The notes beneath the pieces were generated by a model. The model was not told where the DNA came from, ran no database searches, and worked only from the letters and a program-made list of their open reading frames with translations. Source: J029 sp964482495 (GTDB lineage Bacteria > Planctomycetota > UBA1135). Taken from it: a DNA stretch of 64,000 nucleotides. Location: NCBI GenBank assembly GCA_964482495.1, contig CAYZXS010000018.1, positions 1 to 64,000 on the forward strand, written 5' to 3'. Every line of letters begins with the position of its first letter. Positions within the stretch are counted from its first letter, which is position 1. Shown one piece after another: positions 52,252 to 62,504 of this stretch. Made by a program: the position numbers and the translations under genes.

Positions 52252-54891
52252 ATGTCGCGACTCCTCCTCCTCACCCTCCTCCTCCCCGCCCTCCAGGATC
52301 CGCTCACTGAAGCCGACCGCCTGGCCGCGGAGGCGGCCGCGCTCGCGGAGGAGGGCCACGCCGCCCGAGCCGTTGACCGCTGGATCCAGGTCGTGGACCT
52401 CCGCGCGGCGGTTCTCCCCGCCGGCGACCCCATCCGGGTCCGGTCCCGGAACAACCTGGCTTGGGCCCTCTCCCAGGCCGATCGTCACCAAGACGCTCTG
52501 GCAGAGGGCCAGCGCGCCCTGGAGCAGGCTGCCCTGTCTGGTGACCCTTCTCCGGCCACGGTCGCGATCCGGCGCAACCTGGCCGAGATCGCCTGGCGCG
52601 GCGGCCGCCGTGACCTGGCCCGCAGCGCCGCGGCTCAGGCCGTGGCCGACTCCGAGCAGGTCTATGGCAAGACGCCGATGAGCGGCGAGCTGCGCGAATA
52701 CGCCGGCCGCCTGGCCCTCGAAGAGGGCGACTGGCCTGCGGCCGAAGAGCACCTCGGCTGGGCGGTCGGGATCGCGGAGCACGTCTTCGGGACCAGCGAC
52801 CCTCAGCGGGTCGCAGGTCCGTTGCACGGCCTCGCCGAGGCCCTGGCCCGGCAGGGCGCCTGGGATCCGGCGCTGATGCTGCGCGAGCACGCGATTCGGA
52901 TCCTCGAGCAGACCGGACTCAGCGGATCTCCGCTGTGGCGGAGCCACGGCGAGGCTCGCGCCGCCCTGCTCACTCGCCTGGGGGAGCGGGGGCTCGCAGG
53001 CGAGGCACTCCCCGATCTCCTCACCCGAGGAGGAGGGGCCGCGTCCTCTGCCGACGAGCGACTCGTGCACGCCTTGCGCCTGCTCGACCTGGGCCGCCCG
53101 GATCGGGCGGAGGTCATCCTGGCGGGGATCGACCGGACCGGGGAGGCCAGCTTCGACGCCGCGGTCGCCGCTGCGCGAGCCCGGCACGCTGCCTGGACCG
53201 GTGAGCGCGACCTCGCCCTCCAGCTCGGTCTGGATGCCCTGGCACGCTTACCAGAATCGGCCGCGGCCGGCGGCGGCTCGGTCCGAACGGTTCGCGAGGA
53301 GCTCGAGATCCTGCTCGGCGCCCTGCTGGTGCAGGCGGGGCGCGCCGAGGAGGCGCGGGAGCTGCTCTTCGGCTGCTTCCGGGCGCGCCGCGCCGCCCTC
53401 GGCGAGCACCACCCGGCCATGTTGCCGATCCTCTTGCCGTTGATCGAGGCCGAACGGGCGAGTCACGGCGCCAGCCTCGAGCTGATCGACTTCCTCGACA
53501 TGAGTTCGGGAGCGCTGGCGGCGATGGGGCCCGAGGAGCGCGCGGCCGCGGAGGACCGCTCTTGGCGGGACCGCGGGGTCGGGCTCGCCGCCGTGCTCCG
53601 TGACAGCTGGATGGTCATCGCCTCTCGCCGTGAGGATTGGCGTGCCGAGGCCTTCCGCCAGCTCGACGCGCTGCGCGGCTTGGAGACCACCTCCGGCGAT
53701 GCTTGGTGGTGGGGCAGCGGAGATCCGGGGGTGGGCGCCGCGGCGGGGGAGGCCCTGGCCGAGCTCCGCCTCCGGCACCGGGGCGCGAGCCTGGATCAGG
53801 CGCGCGCCACCCTGAGCGCCCCTGACCAGCGGCTGCTGTGCCTCGTCGAGGGCGCCGATCAAGTCTGGGCTTGGGTCGTGGGCCCGGAGCCCGCGTCGGA
53901 TCGGATCGCCCCGCTCGGTCCAGCCGCGCCGCTGCGGCGTCAGGCGCAGGTCTATCTGCGCGGCTTGGCCAGCCCTGGGGGTTCCGCGCCCGGCGGACCG
54001 CTCTCCGCGTCCTTGTTGTCGCCGCTCTGGCCTGCTCTGTCGGCGGCCTCCGACGTCCTGATCGTCGCCGACGGGACCTTGGCCTGGCTCCCCCTCGAGA
54101 GCCTGCCCGCCCCGGGTAGCAGCACCCCGTGGCTGATGAGCTGCCGGCACCGCTACGCGCCGTCGGTCGCGGTCGCGGCGGCCTTCGCCGCCTCGCCCGA
54201 GGCCCAGGCAGGAGACCGGTCTGAAGGCGCCGGCGCCGGCTTCCACCTCGATCCTGGCCGCCCGTTCCCTGCGACGCCGCCGGTCCACCAGCTGGGGCGA
54301 CTCCTCACGCGCTTCGGCGGCCCGCTCGACGCCGGACCGGCTCCCGCCCGGGCGGAGCGGCGTCCCGAGGGAGAACGCGGCCTGGCGACCGAGTCAGCCT
54401 TGAAGGTGGCCTCAGCCCAGGGCGGGTTGAGCGGTCTCCGCTTCCTCCGCGTCCACGCCGCGACCTACCTCGACCCGGGGGTCCCTTCGGCGACCGGGGT
54501 CGCCCTCGGGCCGGAGGCGCCCAGCGGGCTGCCGCCGTGGGCTGTGGAGGACGGCTTCCTCGGCATCCCGGAGCTGGCTGGCCTCGACGTGCGCGGGGCG
54601 GTGATCTGGCACTCCTTCGCCGGCACTCTCTTCGACCTCGGGCAGCTGCGCCCCGGCGGGCTGAACGGCCTGGTCGAGGCGTGGGTGCGCGCCAGGGCCG
54701 CGGGAGTGATCCTCGCCTCTTGGACTCAGGGCGGGGGCCCGGCGTCGGCCTTCGACGCTCGATTGCAGGCCGCGTTGCGTCGCGAGCCACCTCATGCCGC
54801 GCTCCATCGGACGCAGCGTGAGTGGTTGCAACAGCGTGGAACGGACGCTGATCCTGGCGTCTGGGCGCGCTATCGCTACTTCGGACGCTGA
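52252..54891 (+). CDS. Exported TPR protein with degenerate CHAT domain
   Basis: An 879-residue protein. The ATG at 52252 begins a signal-like segment (MSRLLLLTLLLPAL). Residues about 15-430 are TPR helices (RNNLAWALSQADRHQDALAEGQ and others). From about 580 the sequence follows the CHAT/caspase-like protease plan: LCLVEGADQVWAWVVG, VLIVADGTLAWLPLESL (about 602-618), FLRVHAATYL with His735, and AVIWHSFAGTL. In active CHAT proteases the last motif reads SACE(T/N) with a catalytic Cys; here the aligned residue appears to be Ala790, so protease activity is probably lost. It lies 5 bp after the terminator of the trypsin-like gene, so a separate promoter would have to overlap that gene or hairpin, or read-through supplies it. 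Confidence 0.72.
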   Translation: MSRLLLLTLLLPALQDPLTEADRLAAEAAALAEEGHAARAVDRWIQVVDLRAAVLPAGDPIRVRSRNNLAWALSQADRHQDALAEGQRALEQAALSGDPSPATVAIRRNLAEIAWRGGRRDLARSAAAQAVADSEQVYGKTPMSGELREYAGRLALEEGDWPAAEEHLGWAVGIAEHVFGTSDPQRVAGPLHGLAEALARQGAWDPALMLREHAIRILEQTGLSGSPLWRSHGEARAALLTRLGERGLAGEALPDLLTRGGGAASSADERLVHALRLLDLGRPDRAEVILAGIDRTGEASFDAAVAAARARHAAWTGERDLALQLGLDALARLPESAAAGGGSVRTVREELEILLGALLVQAGRAEEARELLFGCFRARRAALGEHHPAMLPILLPLIEAERASHGASLELIDFLDMSSGALAAMGPEERAAAEDRSWRDRGVGLAAVLRDSWMVIASRREDWRAEAFRQLDALRGLETTSGDAWWWGSGDPGVGAAAGEALAELRLRHRGASLDQARATLSAPDQRLLCLVEGADQVWAWVVGPEPASDRIAPLGPAAPLRRQAQVYLRGLASPGGSAPGGPLSASLLSPLWPALSAASDVLIVADGTLAWLPLESLPAPGSSTPWLMSCRHRYAPSVAVAAAFAASPEAQAGDRSEGAGAGFHLDPGRPFPATPPVHQLGRLLTRFGGPLDAGPAPARAERRPEGERGLATESALKVASAQGGLSGLRFLRVHAATYLDPGVPSATGVALGPEAPSGLPPWAVEDGFLGIPELAGLDVRGAVIWHSFAGTLFDLGQLRPGGLNGLVEAWVRARAAGVILASWTQGGGPASAFDARLQAALRREPPHAALHRTQREWLQQRGTDADPGVWARYRYFGR

Positions 54892-54897
54892 TAGAAT
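54892..54897 (+). promoter_or_regulatory. Possible -10 box for tdh
   Basis: TAGAAT begins directly after the CHAT gene stop codon and lies 20 nt before the tdh GTG. No -35 of quality is seen. Confidence 0.25.
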
Positions 54898-54917
54898 CGC
54901 CGCCGGAGAACCCATCC

Positions 54918-55991
54918 GTGCGCGCCATCCAGATGGCCCGGCCCGAGCCGGGCGCTGCGGTCTTCCTCGAAGACCTGCCCGTCCCCACACCCGGCGAGGG
55001 AGAGGTGCGCGTGCGGATCGTCAACACCGCCATCTGCGGCACCGACCGCCACATCTTCCACTGGGACCCGTCGGTGTCGGGCATGCTGGCGCCGCCCGTG
55101 GTGATCGGCCACGAATTCTGCGGCCACGTCGAGGCGCTCGGCGCCGGCGTCGACGGCTGGCAGGAGGGCGACTACGTCTCGGCCGAGATGCACATCGTCT
55201 GCGGCGAGTGCCGCGCCTGCCGCAGCCAGAACCAGCACGTCTGCGAGCGCACCCGGATCGCCGGGCTGCACCGCGACGGCTCCTTCGCCGAGTTCGTCGT
55301 CGTGCCGGCCGCCAACCTGGTGCGGCTCGACCCGGACGTGGTGCCGCCGCACATCGGCTCCTTCCTCGACGCCCTCGGCAACGCCGTGCACACGGTGCAG
55401 TCGGCGACCTCGATCGCCGGCCGCCACGTGTTGCTGAGCGGCTACGGCGCCATCGGCGCCATGGCGGCGGCGGTGGTGGAGTTCGAGGGCGCCGCCAGCC
55501 TGACGATCACCGAGGTCGCGCCGGGCCACCTGGAGCGGGCGCGGGCCTGGGCGGCGGCGAAGGCCGGTCAGGGGGGGACGCCGATCTCGGTGCTCGATCC
55601 GTCCGAGGGCGACACCGTCGAGCGGGTGCGCGACCGCACAGGCGGCGGGGTGGACGTGCTCCTGGAGATGAGCGGCGCGCCGCCGGCGATCAACACTGGT
55701 CTGGAGCTGCTCTACCCCGGCGGGGAGATGATGATGCTCGGCATCCCCTCCCGCGTCGATCTGACCCTGGAGGGCTTCAGCCGCAACGTCATCTTCAAGG
55801 GGCTGACCCTGCACGGGGTGGTCGGGCGGCGCATGTTCGCCACCTGGGAGGAGATGCTCGGTCTGCTCGCGCGCGGCCTGGACCTCGAGCACATCGTCAC
55901 CCACCGGCTGCCGCTGAGCGGCTTCCACCAGGGCATCGCCCTGCTCGACGCCGCCCAGGCCCACAAGGTGGTCCTGGACCCGAGCGCCTGA
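54918..55991 (+). CDS. tdh: L-threonine 3-dehydrogenase (zinc-dependent medium-chain dehydrogenase)
   Basis: A 357-residue NAD-dependent enzyme that oxidises L-threonine to 2-amino-3-ketobutyrate. Catalytic zinc ligands are Cys40 (AICGTDRHIFHWD), His65 and Glu66 (VIGHEFCGHV). Structural zinc ligands are Cys95, 98, 101 and 109 (VCGECRACRSQNQHVC). The Rossmann motif is LSGYGAIGAMAAAVV. The ICGTD-HI pattern and pairing with kbl distinguish it from other medium-chain dehydrogenases. GTG start; 46 bp separate it from kbl. Confidence 0.9.
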   Translation: MRAIQMARPEPGAAVFLEDLPVPTPGEGEVRVRIVNTAICGTDRHIFHWDPSVSGMLAPPVVIGHEFCGHVEALGAGVDGWQEGDYVSAEMHIVCGECRACRSQNQHVCERTRIAGLHRDGSFAEFVVVPAANLVRLDPDVVPPHIGSFLDALGNAVHTVQSATSIAGRHVLLSGYGAIGAMAAAVVEFEGAASLTITEVAPGHLERARAWAAAKAGQGGTPISVLDPSEGDTVERVRDRTGGGVDVLLEMSGAPPAINTGLELLYPGGEMMMLGIPSRVDLTLEGFSRNVIFKGLTLHGVVGRRMFATWEEMLGLLARGLDLEHIVTHRLPLSGFHQGIALLDAAQAHKVVLDPSA

Positions 55992-56024
55992 GCAAGCCGG
56001 CGCCTCGCCGACGGCCGGCACCGG

Positions 56025-56030
56025 TAGAAT
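56025..56030 (+). promoter_or_regulatory. -10-like TAGAAT 7 nt before kbl start
   Basis: TAGAAT ends exactly 7 nt before the kbl ATG at 56038, so transcription from it would begin at the start codon. No clear -35 accompanies it. It may be a secondary, leaderless promoter within the tdh-kbl pair. Confidence 0.3.
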
Positions 56031-56037
56031 TCGCGGC

Positions 56038-57246
<1,209 letters not shown>

Positions 57247-57258
57247 GTTCGCGCGGGC

Positions 57259-60200
57259 TCACTGACCCGTCAACCGCCGACAACGCTCCGCGTCCCGGCA
57301 GGCCAGGATGCGGTGCGCGGCCGGCACGAAGAACAGCGCCAGCACGGTGGCGCCGAGCACCCCGCCGGCGATGCCGACCGCCATCGGCGACCAGAACAGG
57401 CTGCCGCCCAACACCAGCGGGGTGAAGCCGGCGACGGTGGTGAAGGTGGTGGTGAGGATGTGGCGGGTCGACCGGTCGACCACCGCCACCACCGCATCGA
57501 GCTCGCCCTGACGCGCGGCCTGGTCCTGGCGCAGCGCCGCCATGACCACGATCGAGTCATTGATCGCCAGCCCGATCAACCCCAGCAGGCCGAGGATGGC
57601 CATGAAGCCGAAGGGCAGGCCGGCCGCCCACAGCGCCGCGAAGGCCAGACCGGCGGCCAAGGCCGCCACCAGACCGATGATCCCGGCGGCGCGGAAGGAC
57701 TGGAAGGAGAGCACCAGGGCCGCGGCCATCAGCACCATCAGGATGCCGACCTCGCCCAGCAGGCCGCCGACCGCCTCGTCGCGCTCCGCGCTCTCGCCGC
57801 CGAACTCGATGCGGTAGCCGGGCGGCAGCTCGAAGCCGCTGGCCTCGATGCGGCGGCGGAAGTCGGCCAGCGCCAGCGCCGGCAGGGTGCCGGCTTCGAG
57901 GAAGCCCTGGGCGGTGGTCAGGCGGTCGCCATCGCGGTGGGGGATCGAGCCCCAGGCCGACACGCGCTCGAAGCGGCCGAGGGCCCGAAGCGGCACCCGC
58001 CCGCCCTCGACCGGCAACTCCAGCGAGGCCAGCCGGGCCGGCTCGTCCCGGTGCTCGGCGGCCAGGCGGACCCGGATCGGCAGCTCCTCGGTCTGCTCGA
58101 GCAGGGAGCCGCCGACCACGCCCTCGAGCGCCGCCTGCAGCGAGCGGGCCAGGCCGGCTTGGCTCCGTCCGGCCATGCGCAGCTCGGCCTCGTCGGCGCG
58201 GAACAACAGCTTCGGTTCGCCGTGGCGCAGCGACTGGCGGGTGTGGGTGACCCGAGGCACCTCGCTCAGGATCAGCCGCAGCCGCTCGCCGAGCCGTTCA
58301 AGACGGTCCAGGTCGGGACCGTAGACGCGCAGCTCCACCGGCGCCTCGAAGGGCGGGCCCTGCTCGAGCTGCAGCGCCAGCGGGCGGGTCTGGGGCAGCC
58401 CCGCGTCGAGGGCGCGCTGCAGGTCGCGGATGACCGCATCGCCGCCGTCCGGCGCGTCCAGCCGCACCAGGGCCTGGGCGAAGGCGGCGTCACCGTCGCG
58501 GCCGCCGACCATGTTGTAGTAGAACATCGGCGCGCTGGTGCCGAGGAACCAGTCCACGCCGACCACCCGCGAGTGCTCGCGCAGCAGCTCCTCGGCGCGG
58601 CCGGCGGTGCGGCGGGTCTCGGCCAGCGAGCTGCCGGCCGGCAGGAACAGCTGGACTTGGAGCTGGTCGCGCTCCGCGGGCGGGAAGAACTGCTCGGGGA
58701 GGGTGGCAGCGACCCGGAAGCCGAAGGCGGGCAGCAGGGTGGCGAGCGCCAGCGCCAGCCACGGGCGACCGAGCAGCAGCCGCAGGGCGCGCCGGTAGCC
58801 GCGGCCGAGGGCGCCGGGGGCGAGGCCGGCCGGGCGCGGTCCGGCGGGGCCGGCGAAGCGCGCGGTGAGCGCCGCGATGACCGTCAGCGACAGGGCCAGC
58901 GAGCTCACGAGCGCCATGGCCACGGTCCAGGCGATCGAGCCGACGAATTCGCCGCTGGGCCCGGGCATCAGCGCGATCGGCAGGAAGGCCAGCACGGTGG
59001 TCGCGGTCGAACCGAACAGCGGCACCGCCAGCAGGCGCACCGCGCGGCGCATGGCCTCGCCGCGGCCGCGGCCTTGGGCGAGCTCGTGGCGGACCTCGTC
59101 GACGACGATGATGGCGTTGTCGATCAGCAGGCCGAGGGCCAAGATCAGGCCCGAGACCGAGATCTGGTGCAGCGGGATGCCGAAGGCCTGCATCTCGGCG
59201 AAGACCATCATCGTGGTCAGAGGCAGCGCCACGCCCACCAGCAGGCTGGCGCGCCAACCCATCATCACCAGGGTCACCAGCAACACCAGCCCGGTGCCGA
59301 GCAGCAGGTTGCCCCACAGGTCGCCGAAGCGGCGCTCGACGTAGCGGCTCTGGTCGAAGATCAGCTCCAATTGCAGGCCGAGCGGCAGGCCGGCCTCGAA
59401 GGCGCCCAGGCGGGCGCGGGCTCCCTCGGCCCATTCGTCGACCCGGCGACCCTCGAGCATGCGGGCGGCCGCGACCACCGCTTGGCGGCCGTCGCTGAGC
59501 GCCAGCTCGCCGGCCGGGTCGAGCACCGTCTTGCGCGCCTCGGCGACCTCCCCAAGCCGGACCAAGCGGCCGTCGGCGCCGGCCGCGACCGGGATGTCGC
59601 GGACCGCAGCGAGCGCATCGGGTTCACCGCTGACCTCGACAGCAAGGTCGCTGCGGCGGCCGCGCAGGGCGCCGGCCGGCCGCTTGGCGTCGCGCTCGCG
59701 CACGCGTTCGGCCACGGCGCCGACCTCCAGGCCCAGGTCAGCGAGCCGGCCAGGCGCGAGCTCGACCAGCACCTCCTCCTGCGGCCGGCCGAACAAGTGG
59801 ACGACGCCGGTGCCGGGCGCGGCCCGCAGGGCGTCGGCCAGGGCGTCGCCCCAGCGCGCCAGCTGCGCTCGGTCGGCGGGGCCGGCGGCGTCCCACCGCA
59901 GCGCCGCCAGGATCGTGTAGGCCTTGGAGCGGTCGTCGACCAGTTCGGGGGCGGAGGCCTCGGCGGGCATGGAGGCGCCGGCGTCGGCGAGCTTGTCGCG
60001 CACCCGCGACCAGACCGTGGCGACTGCCGCCGCCGGCACTTCGTCCCGCAGCTCGAGCTGCAGCACCGCCATCCCGGCGCGGGAGTCGGAGCTGATCTCC
60101 TTCATCTCAGGCAAGCCGCGCAGCTCGTCCTCGATCTTGTCCGTGACGAGGGCCTCGACGCGCTCGGCGGTGGCGCCCGGGTAGGCGCTGAGCACGGTGG

Positions 60201-60327
60201 CGAAGCGCGGCACCAGCTCCGGGTCCTCGGTGCGCGGCAGCTGCTGCAGCGCGCTCCAGCCGGCGGCCACCACCAGCAGCACCGTGAGGACGAGGAGTCG
60301 CGGTCGGCGGAGGTAGAGGTCGAGCAT
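57259..60327 (-). CDS. RND-family efflux transporter, TetR-controlled cluster
   Basis: A 1022-residue AcrB-type pump. The start MLDLYLRRPRLLVLTVLLVV is followed by RTEDPELVPRFATVLSAYPGA, typical of the group. TM4 has LGLLIDNAIIVVDEVRHE with one relay Asp. The second half has GLIGLAINDSIVVMAALRQ and ILTTTFTTVAGFTPLVLGG. Normal length, no insertion. It is the last gene of a tetR-adaptor-RND row, 24 bp after the adaptor. Substrate unknown; no outer-membrane factor is encoded nearby. Confidence 0.9.
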   Translation of the reverse strand: MLDLYLRRPRLLVLTVLLVVAAGWSALQQLPRTEDPELVPRFATVLSAYPGATAERVEALVTDKIEDELRGLPEMKEISSDSRAGMAVLQLELRDEVPAAAVATVWSRVRDKLADAGASMPAEASAPELVDDRSKAYTILAALRWDAAGPADRAQLARWGDALADALRAAPGTGVVHLFGRPQEEVLVELAPGRLADLGLEVGAVAERVRERDAKRPAGALRGRRSDLAVEVSGEPDALAAVRDIPVAAGADGRLVRLGEVAEARKTVLDPAGELALSDGRQAVVAAARMLEGRRVDEWAEGARARLGAFEAGLPLGLQLELIFDQSRYVERRFGDLWGNLLLGTGLVLLVTLVMMGWRASLLVGVALPLTTMMVFAEMQAFGIPLHQISVSGLILALGLLIDNAIIVVDEVRHELAQGRGRGEAMRRAVRLLAVPLFGSTATTVLAFLPIALMPGPSGEFVGSIAWTVAMALVSSLALSLTVIAALTARFAGPAGPRPAGLAPGALGRGYRRALRLLLGRPWLALALATLLPAFGFRVAATLPEQFFPPAERDQLQVQLFLPAGSSLAETRRTAGRAEELLREHSRVVGVDWFLGTSAPMFYYNMVGGRDGDAAFAQALVRLDAPDGGDAVIRDLQRALDAGLPQTRPLALQLEQGPPFEAPVELRVYGPDLDRLERLGERLRLILSEVPRVTHTRQSLRHGEPKLLFRADEAELRMAGRSQAGLARSLQAALEGVVGGSLLEQTEELPIRVRLAAEHRDEPARLASLELPVEGGRVPLRALGRFERVSAWGSIPHRDGDRLTTAQGFLEAGTLPALALADFRRRIEASGFELPPGYRIEFGGESAERDEAVGGLLGEVGILMVLMAAALVLSFQSFRAAGIIGLVAALAAGLAFAALWAAGLPFGFMAILGLLGLIGLAINDSIVVMAALRQDQAARQGELDAVVAVVDRSTRHILTTTFTTVAGFTPLVLGGSLFWSPMAVGIAGGVLGATVLALFFVPAAHRILACRDAERCRRLTGQ

Positions 60328-60351
60328 GGCGGCGACGGCGCGGGGACCGGG

Positions 60352-61599
60352 TCAGGGAGTGGGGGAGACCAGCTGGCCGGGTACGACGCGATCAGCGCCG
60401 GAGGAGATCACCTGCATGCCGGCGAGCAGCGGGCCGCGCGCCAGCACGCGCTCGCTCTCGCTGTGGAGCAGCTGGACCTCGGCGCGGCGGACGCGGGCTT
60501 GGTCCCCGTGGCGCTCGATCACCGAGACCGACCACATGCCGCGTTCGCCGCGGCTGAGGGCCGAAGCCGGCAGCCAGTAGCCGCTGCCCTGACGCCGAAT
60601 CGGCAGGGACAGGCTCAGGCTGCTGCCCGGGCTGAGGGCCGCCGTCTCCTCCAATTCGAAGACGGCGGTGCGGGTGCGGGTGCGGGGGTCGACCTCGGGC
60701 AGCACCGCGCGCAGCGTCGCCGAGTGCTCGCTGGAGTCGCCGCTCAGCGGGTAGCGGTCGCCGGGGCGGAGGGAGTCCGCCAGCTCCGGGGCGACGCCGA
60801 TGCGGGCTTCGAGCACCCCGGCCTCACGCAAGCGCAGCAGGGGCGCGCCGGCTTCGGTGACGGCGCCCTCGTCCAGGCTGCGGTCCAGGACCACGGCGTC
60901 GTACGGGGCGCGGAGCACGCAACGTTCGAGCTCCAGTCGCAGCAGCTCGAGTCGGGCGGCGAGTCCGTCGACCCGGGCGCGCTGCGCGGTGAGGCGCTCT
61001 GGCCGGGTGCCGGCCTCCAGCTCCGCCAGGGCCTGCTCCGCCGCTCGCCAGGTCGAGTCGGCGGCGCCGGCGCGGTAGCGGGCGCGGTCCCGCTCCTCCT
61101 CGGCCACGACCCCTTCCTGGTGCAGCTGGTGGCGGCGCCCGGCCTCGAGCTCGGCGAGCTTGGCCTGCGCCTGGAGCGCCGCAGCCTCGGCCCGCGCCGC
61201 GGCCACGGTCTGGGCCCGCGGTCCGGCCTCGAGCTCCGCCAGCACGGCCTCGGCCGCCGCCAGCTGTGCCTCGAGCTCCTTCGCCTGGAGGAGCAAGCGC
61301 GCCGAGTCGAGCAGCGCCAGCTCCTGGCCGGCGCGGACCCGGTCGCCCTCCTCGACCCGGACCGCCTCGACGCGTCCGCCGCGTTCGAAGCCGAGCCGGG
61401 TCTCTCGCCGGGCCACCGCGCGGCCGGTGGCGGTCACCGCCTCGTCGAAGGAGTCGGCGGCCAGGACTTCGACCACCGGGACGGGCAGCGGCCGAGGCGG
61501 CGGCGGCGCAGCGGCGGCCCGGGTCTCGGGGAGGACCAGGAAGGCAGCCACGATGCTGGCGGCGGCGACCGTGAGGAGGAGGGAGGAACGGAGCGTCAT
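60352..61599 (-). CDS. RND periplasmic adaptor (HlyD/AcrA family)
   Basis: A 415-residue adaptor with an N-terminal signal anchor (about 5-22, SLLLTVAAASIVAAFLVL) and a Pro-rich linker. Lipoyl-like halves are VEAVRVEEGDRVRAGQELALLD and LRAPYDAVVLDRSLDEG, given here as separate pieces, with a long Ala/Glu/Leu coiled-coil hairpin between (about 105-225). Barrel and C-terminal domains complete it. It follows tetR after 39 bp. That gap and the start region contain two copies of ACGGAGCGTCA (61589-61599 and 61606-61616), one overlapping the start codon. Confidence 0.87.
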   Translation of the reverse strand: MTLRSSLLLTVAAASIVAAFLVLPETRAAAAPPPPRPLPVPVVEVLAADSFDEAVTATGRAVARRETRLGFERGGRVEAVRVEEGDRVRAGQELALLDSARLLLQAKELEAQLAAAEAVLAELEAGPRAQTVAAARAEAAALQAQAKLAELEAGRRHQLHQEGVVAEEERDRARYRAGAADSTWRAAEQALAELEAGTRPERLTAQRARVDGLAARLELLRLELERCVLRAPYDAVVLDRSLDEGAVTEAGAPLLRLREAGVLEARIGVAPELADSLRPGDRYPLSGDSSEHSATLRAVLPEVDPRTRTRTAVFELEETAALSPGSSLSLSLPIRRQGSGYWLPASALSRGERGMWSVSVIERHGDQARVRRAEVQLLHSESERVLARGPLLAGMQVISSGADRVVPGQLVSPTP

Positions 61600-61616
61600 G
61601 TTTCGACGGAGCGTCA
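61589..61616. repeat. Direct repeat ACGGAGCGTCA around the adaptor start codon
   Basis: Identical 11-mers at 61589-61599 and 61606-61616, 17 bp apart. They share the GACGG..CGTC character of the tetR operator at 62421-62431, so they could be weaker regulator sites, though chance in this GC-rich DNA is possible. Confidence 0.35.
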
Positions 61617-61638
61617 GTTAGAGTCCAAAAAAAGGGGC

Positions 61639-62397
61639 TCAGCGAGGGAAGCCGCTGGAGGCCGGGATGCGGCGCAGCTCCTCGGAGAAGAGCTGCTCCA
61701 GGATGCGGCTCTCGAGGGCCGGGTAGTCCAGGTCACCGGACAGCGGTCGCCAGCCGTAGCCGTCGAGCAGGAGCTGGCAATTGCGGCGCAGATTGAGGGA
61801 CGGGTGCAAGTCCCCGAAGACCGAGCAGGCCGGGGTCGCGCCCAGGTGGCTCAGGATCAGCTTGTGGGTGCCGATGGACAGGCCCCAGAGCGCCAGCGTC
61901 AGGCCGTCGGGGCTGGTGTCCGGAGGCAGCTCCAGGTCACCGGCGGCGACGGCGTCGCGGACGATGCCGCTGGTCACGCCCTTGGCTTGTGCGTCCAAGG
62001 CGTCCATCGCCGCGCAGTGATCGGCGGCGGCGACGCCCTGGATGGGCTGACAAGTGAGCAGCATCATGGCCTGGTACTCCTCGGGTTGGAGCGCGGCGAA
62101 GACCTCCTCGGCCAGGCCGACCGCGGTCATGCGCTCCCGGGGGCGGCCGGGGAGGGCCGCGGCCCGCTCGAACATGCGGATGCGGCCGCGCATGTTGCGC
62201 ACCGCCAGGCCGGCGACGACGTCGTCCTTGCTCCGGAAGTGCTGGTAGATCGTGCCCTTCGAGTACTCGGTGGCGGCGGCGAGCCGCTCCATGGTGAGGC
62301 CCTTCAGGCCGTCCTCGAGCAGCAGCGTGCGGGCGACGTCGAGGAGCATCTCCTCGCGCTGCTCGACCTCGCGCTGCTTCCGGGGGCTGGTGGCCAT
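61639..62397 (-). CDS. TetR-family transcriptional regulator
   Basis: A 252-residue regulator. The DNA-binding domain is at about 12-60 (MLLDVARTLLLEDGLKGLTMERLAAATEYSKGTIYQHF split across helices 1-3; the recognition helix is YSKGTIYQHF). The C-terminal ligand domain has no obvious family match. The start chosen is the ATG at 62397; an in-frame ATG at 62433 would place the promoter inside the gene. It is the first gene of the adaptor-RND operon and probably represses itself and the pump. Confidence 0.88.
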   Translation of the reverse strand: MATSPRKQREVEQREEMLLDVARTLLLEDGLKGLTMERLAAATEYSKGTIYQHFRSKDDVVAGLAVRNMRGRIRMFERAAALPGRPRERMTAVGLAEEVFAALQPEEYQAMMLLTCQPIQGVAAADHCAAMDALDAQAKGVTSGIVRDAVAAGDLELPPDTSPDGLTLALWGLSIGTHKLILSHLGATPACSVFGDLHPSLNLRRNCQLLLDGYGWRPLSGDLDYPALESRILEQLFSEELRRIPASSGFPR

Positions 62398-62403
62398 GCC
62401 GAA

Positions 62404-62433
62404 ACTATACGTCAAAAAACGACGGTCCGTCAA
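62404..62433 (-). promoter_or_regulatory. tetR promoter, probably leaderless
   Basis: On the minus strand TTGACG (62433-62428), 18 bp, TATAGT (62409-62404). The -10 ends 6 nt before the ATG at 62397, so the transcript would start at or next to the start codon. The palindromic operator lies inside the spacer. Confidence 0.6.
62421..62431. promoter_or_regulatory. Palindromic operator candidate for the TetR regulator
   Basis: GACGG-T-CCGTC is a perfect 11-bp palindrome overlapping the -35/spacer of the tetR promoter. A second TTGACG direct repeat (complement of 62410-62415) lies 18 bp away. Binding here would block transcription of tetR, adaptor and pump. Confidence 0.5.
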
Positions 62434-62504
62434 ATTTTCTCCTCGATTCTCCGCCGCGGCCCATTTTCGCTTGCTCGGGCCTCTCGGGATGCCGCTATCG
62501 GGGC

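Noticed and set aside
57247..57258. Terminator between kbl and the convergent RND gene
   Set aside because: Only 12 bp separate the stops and just a 4-bp imperfect pairing can be drawn.
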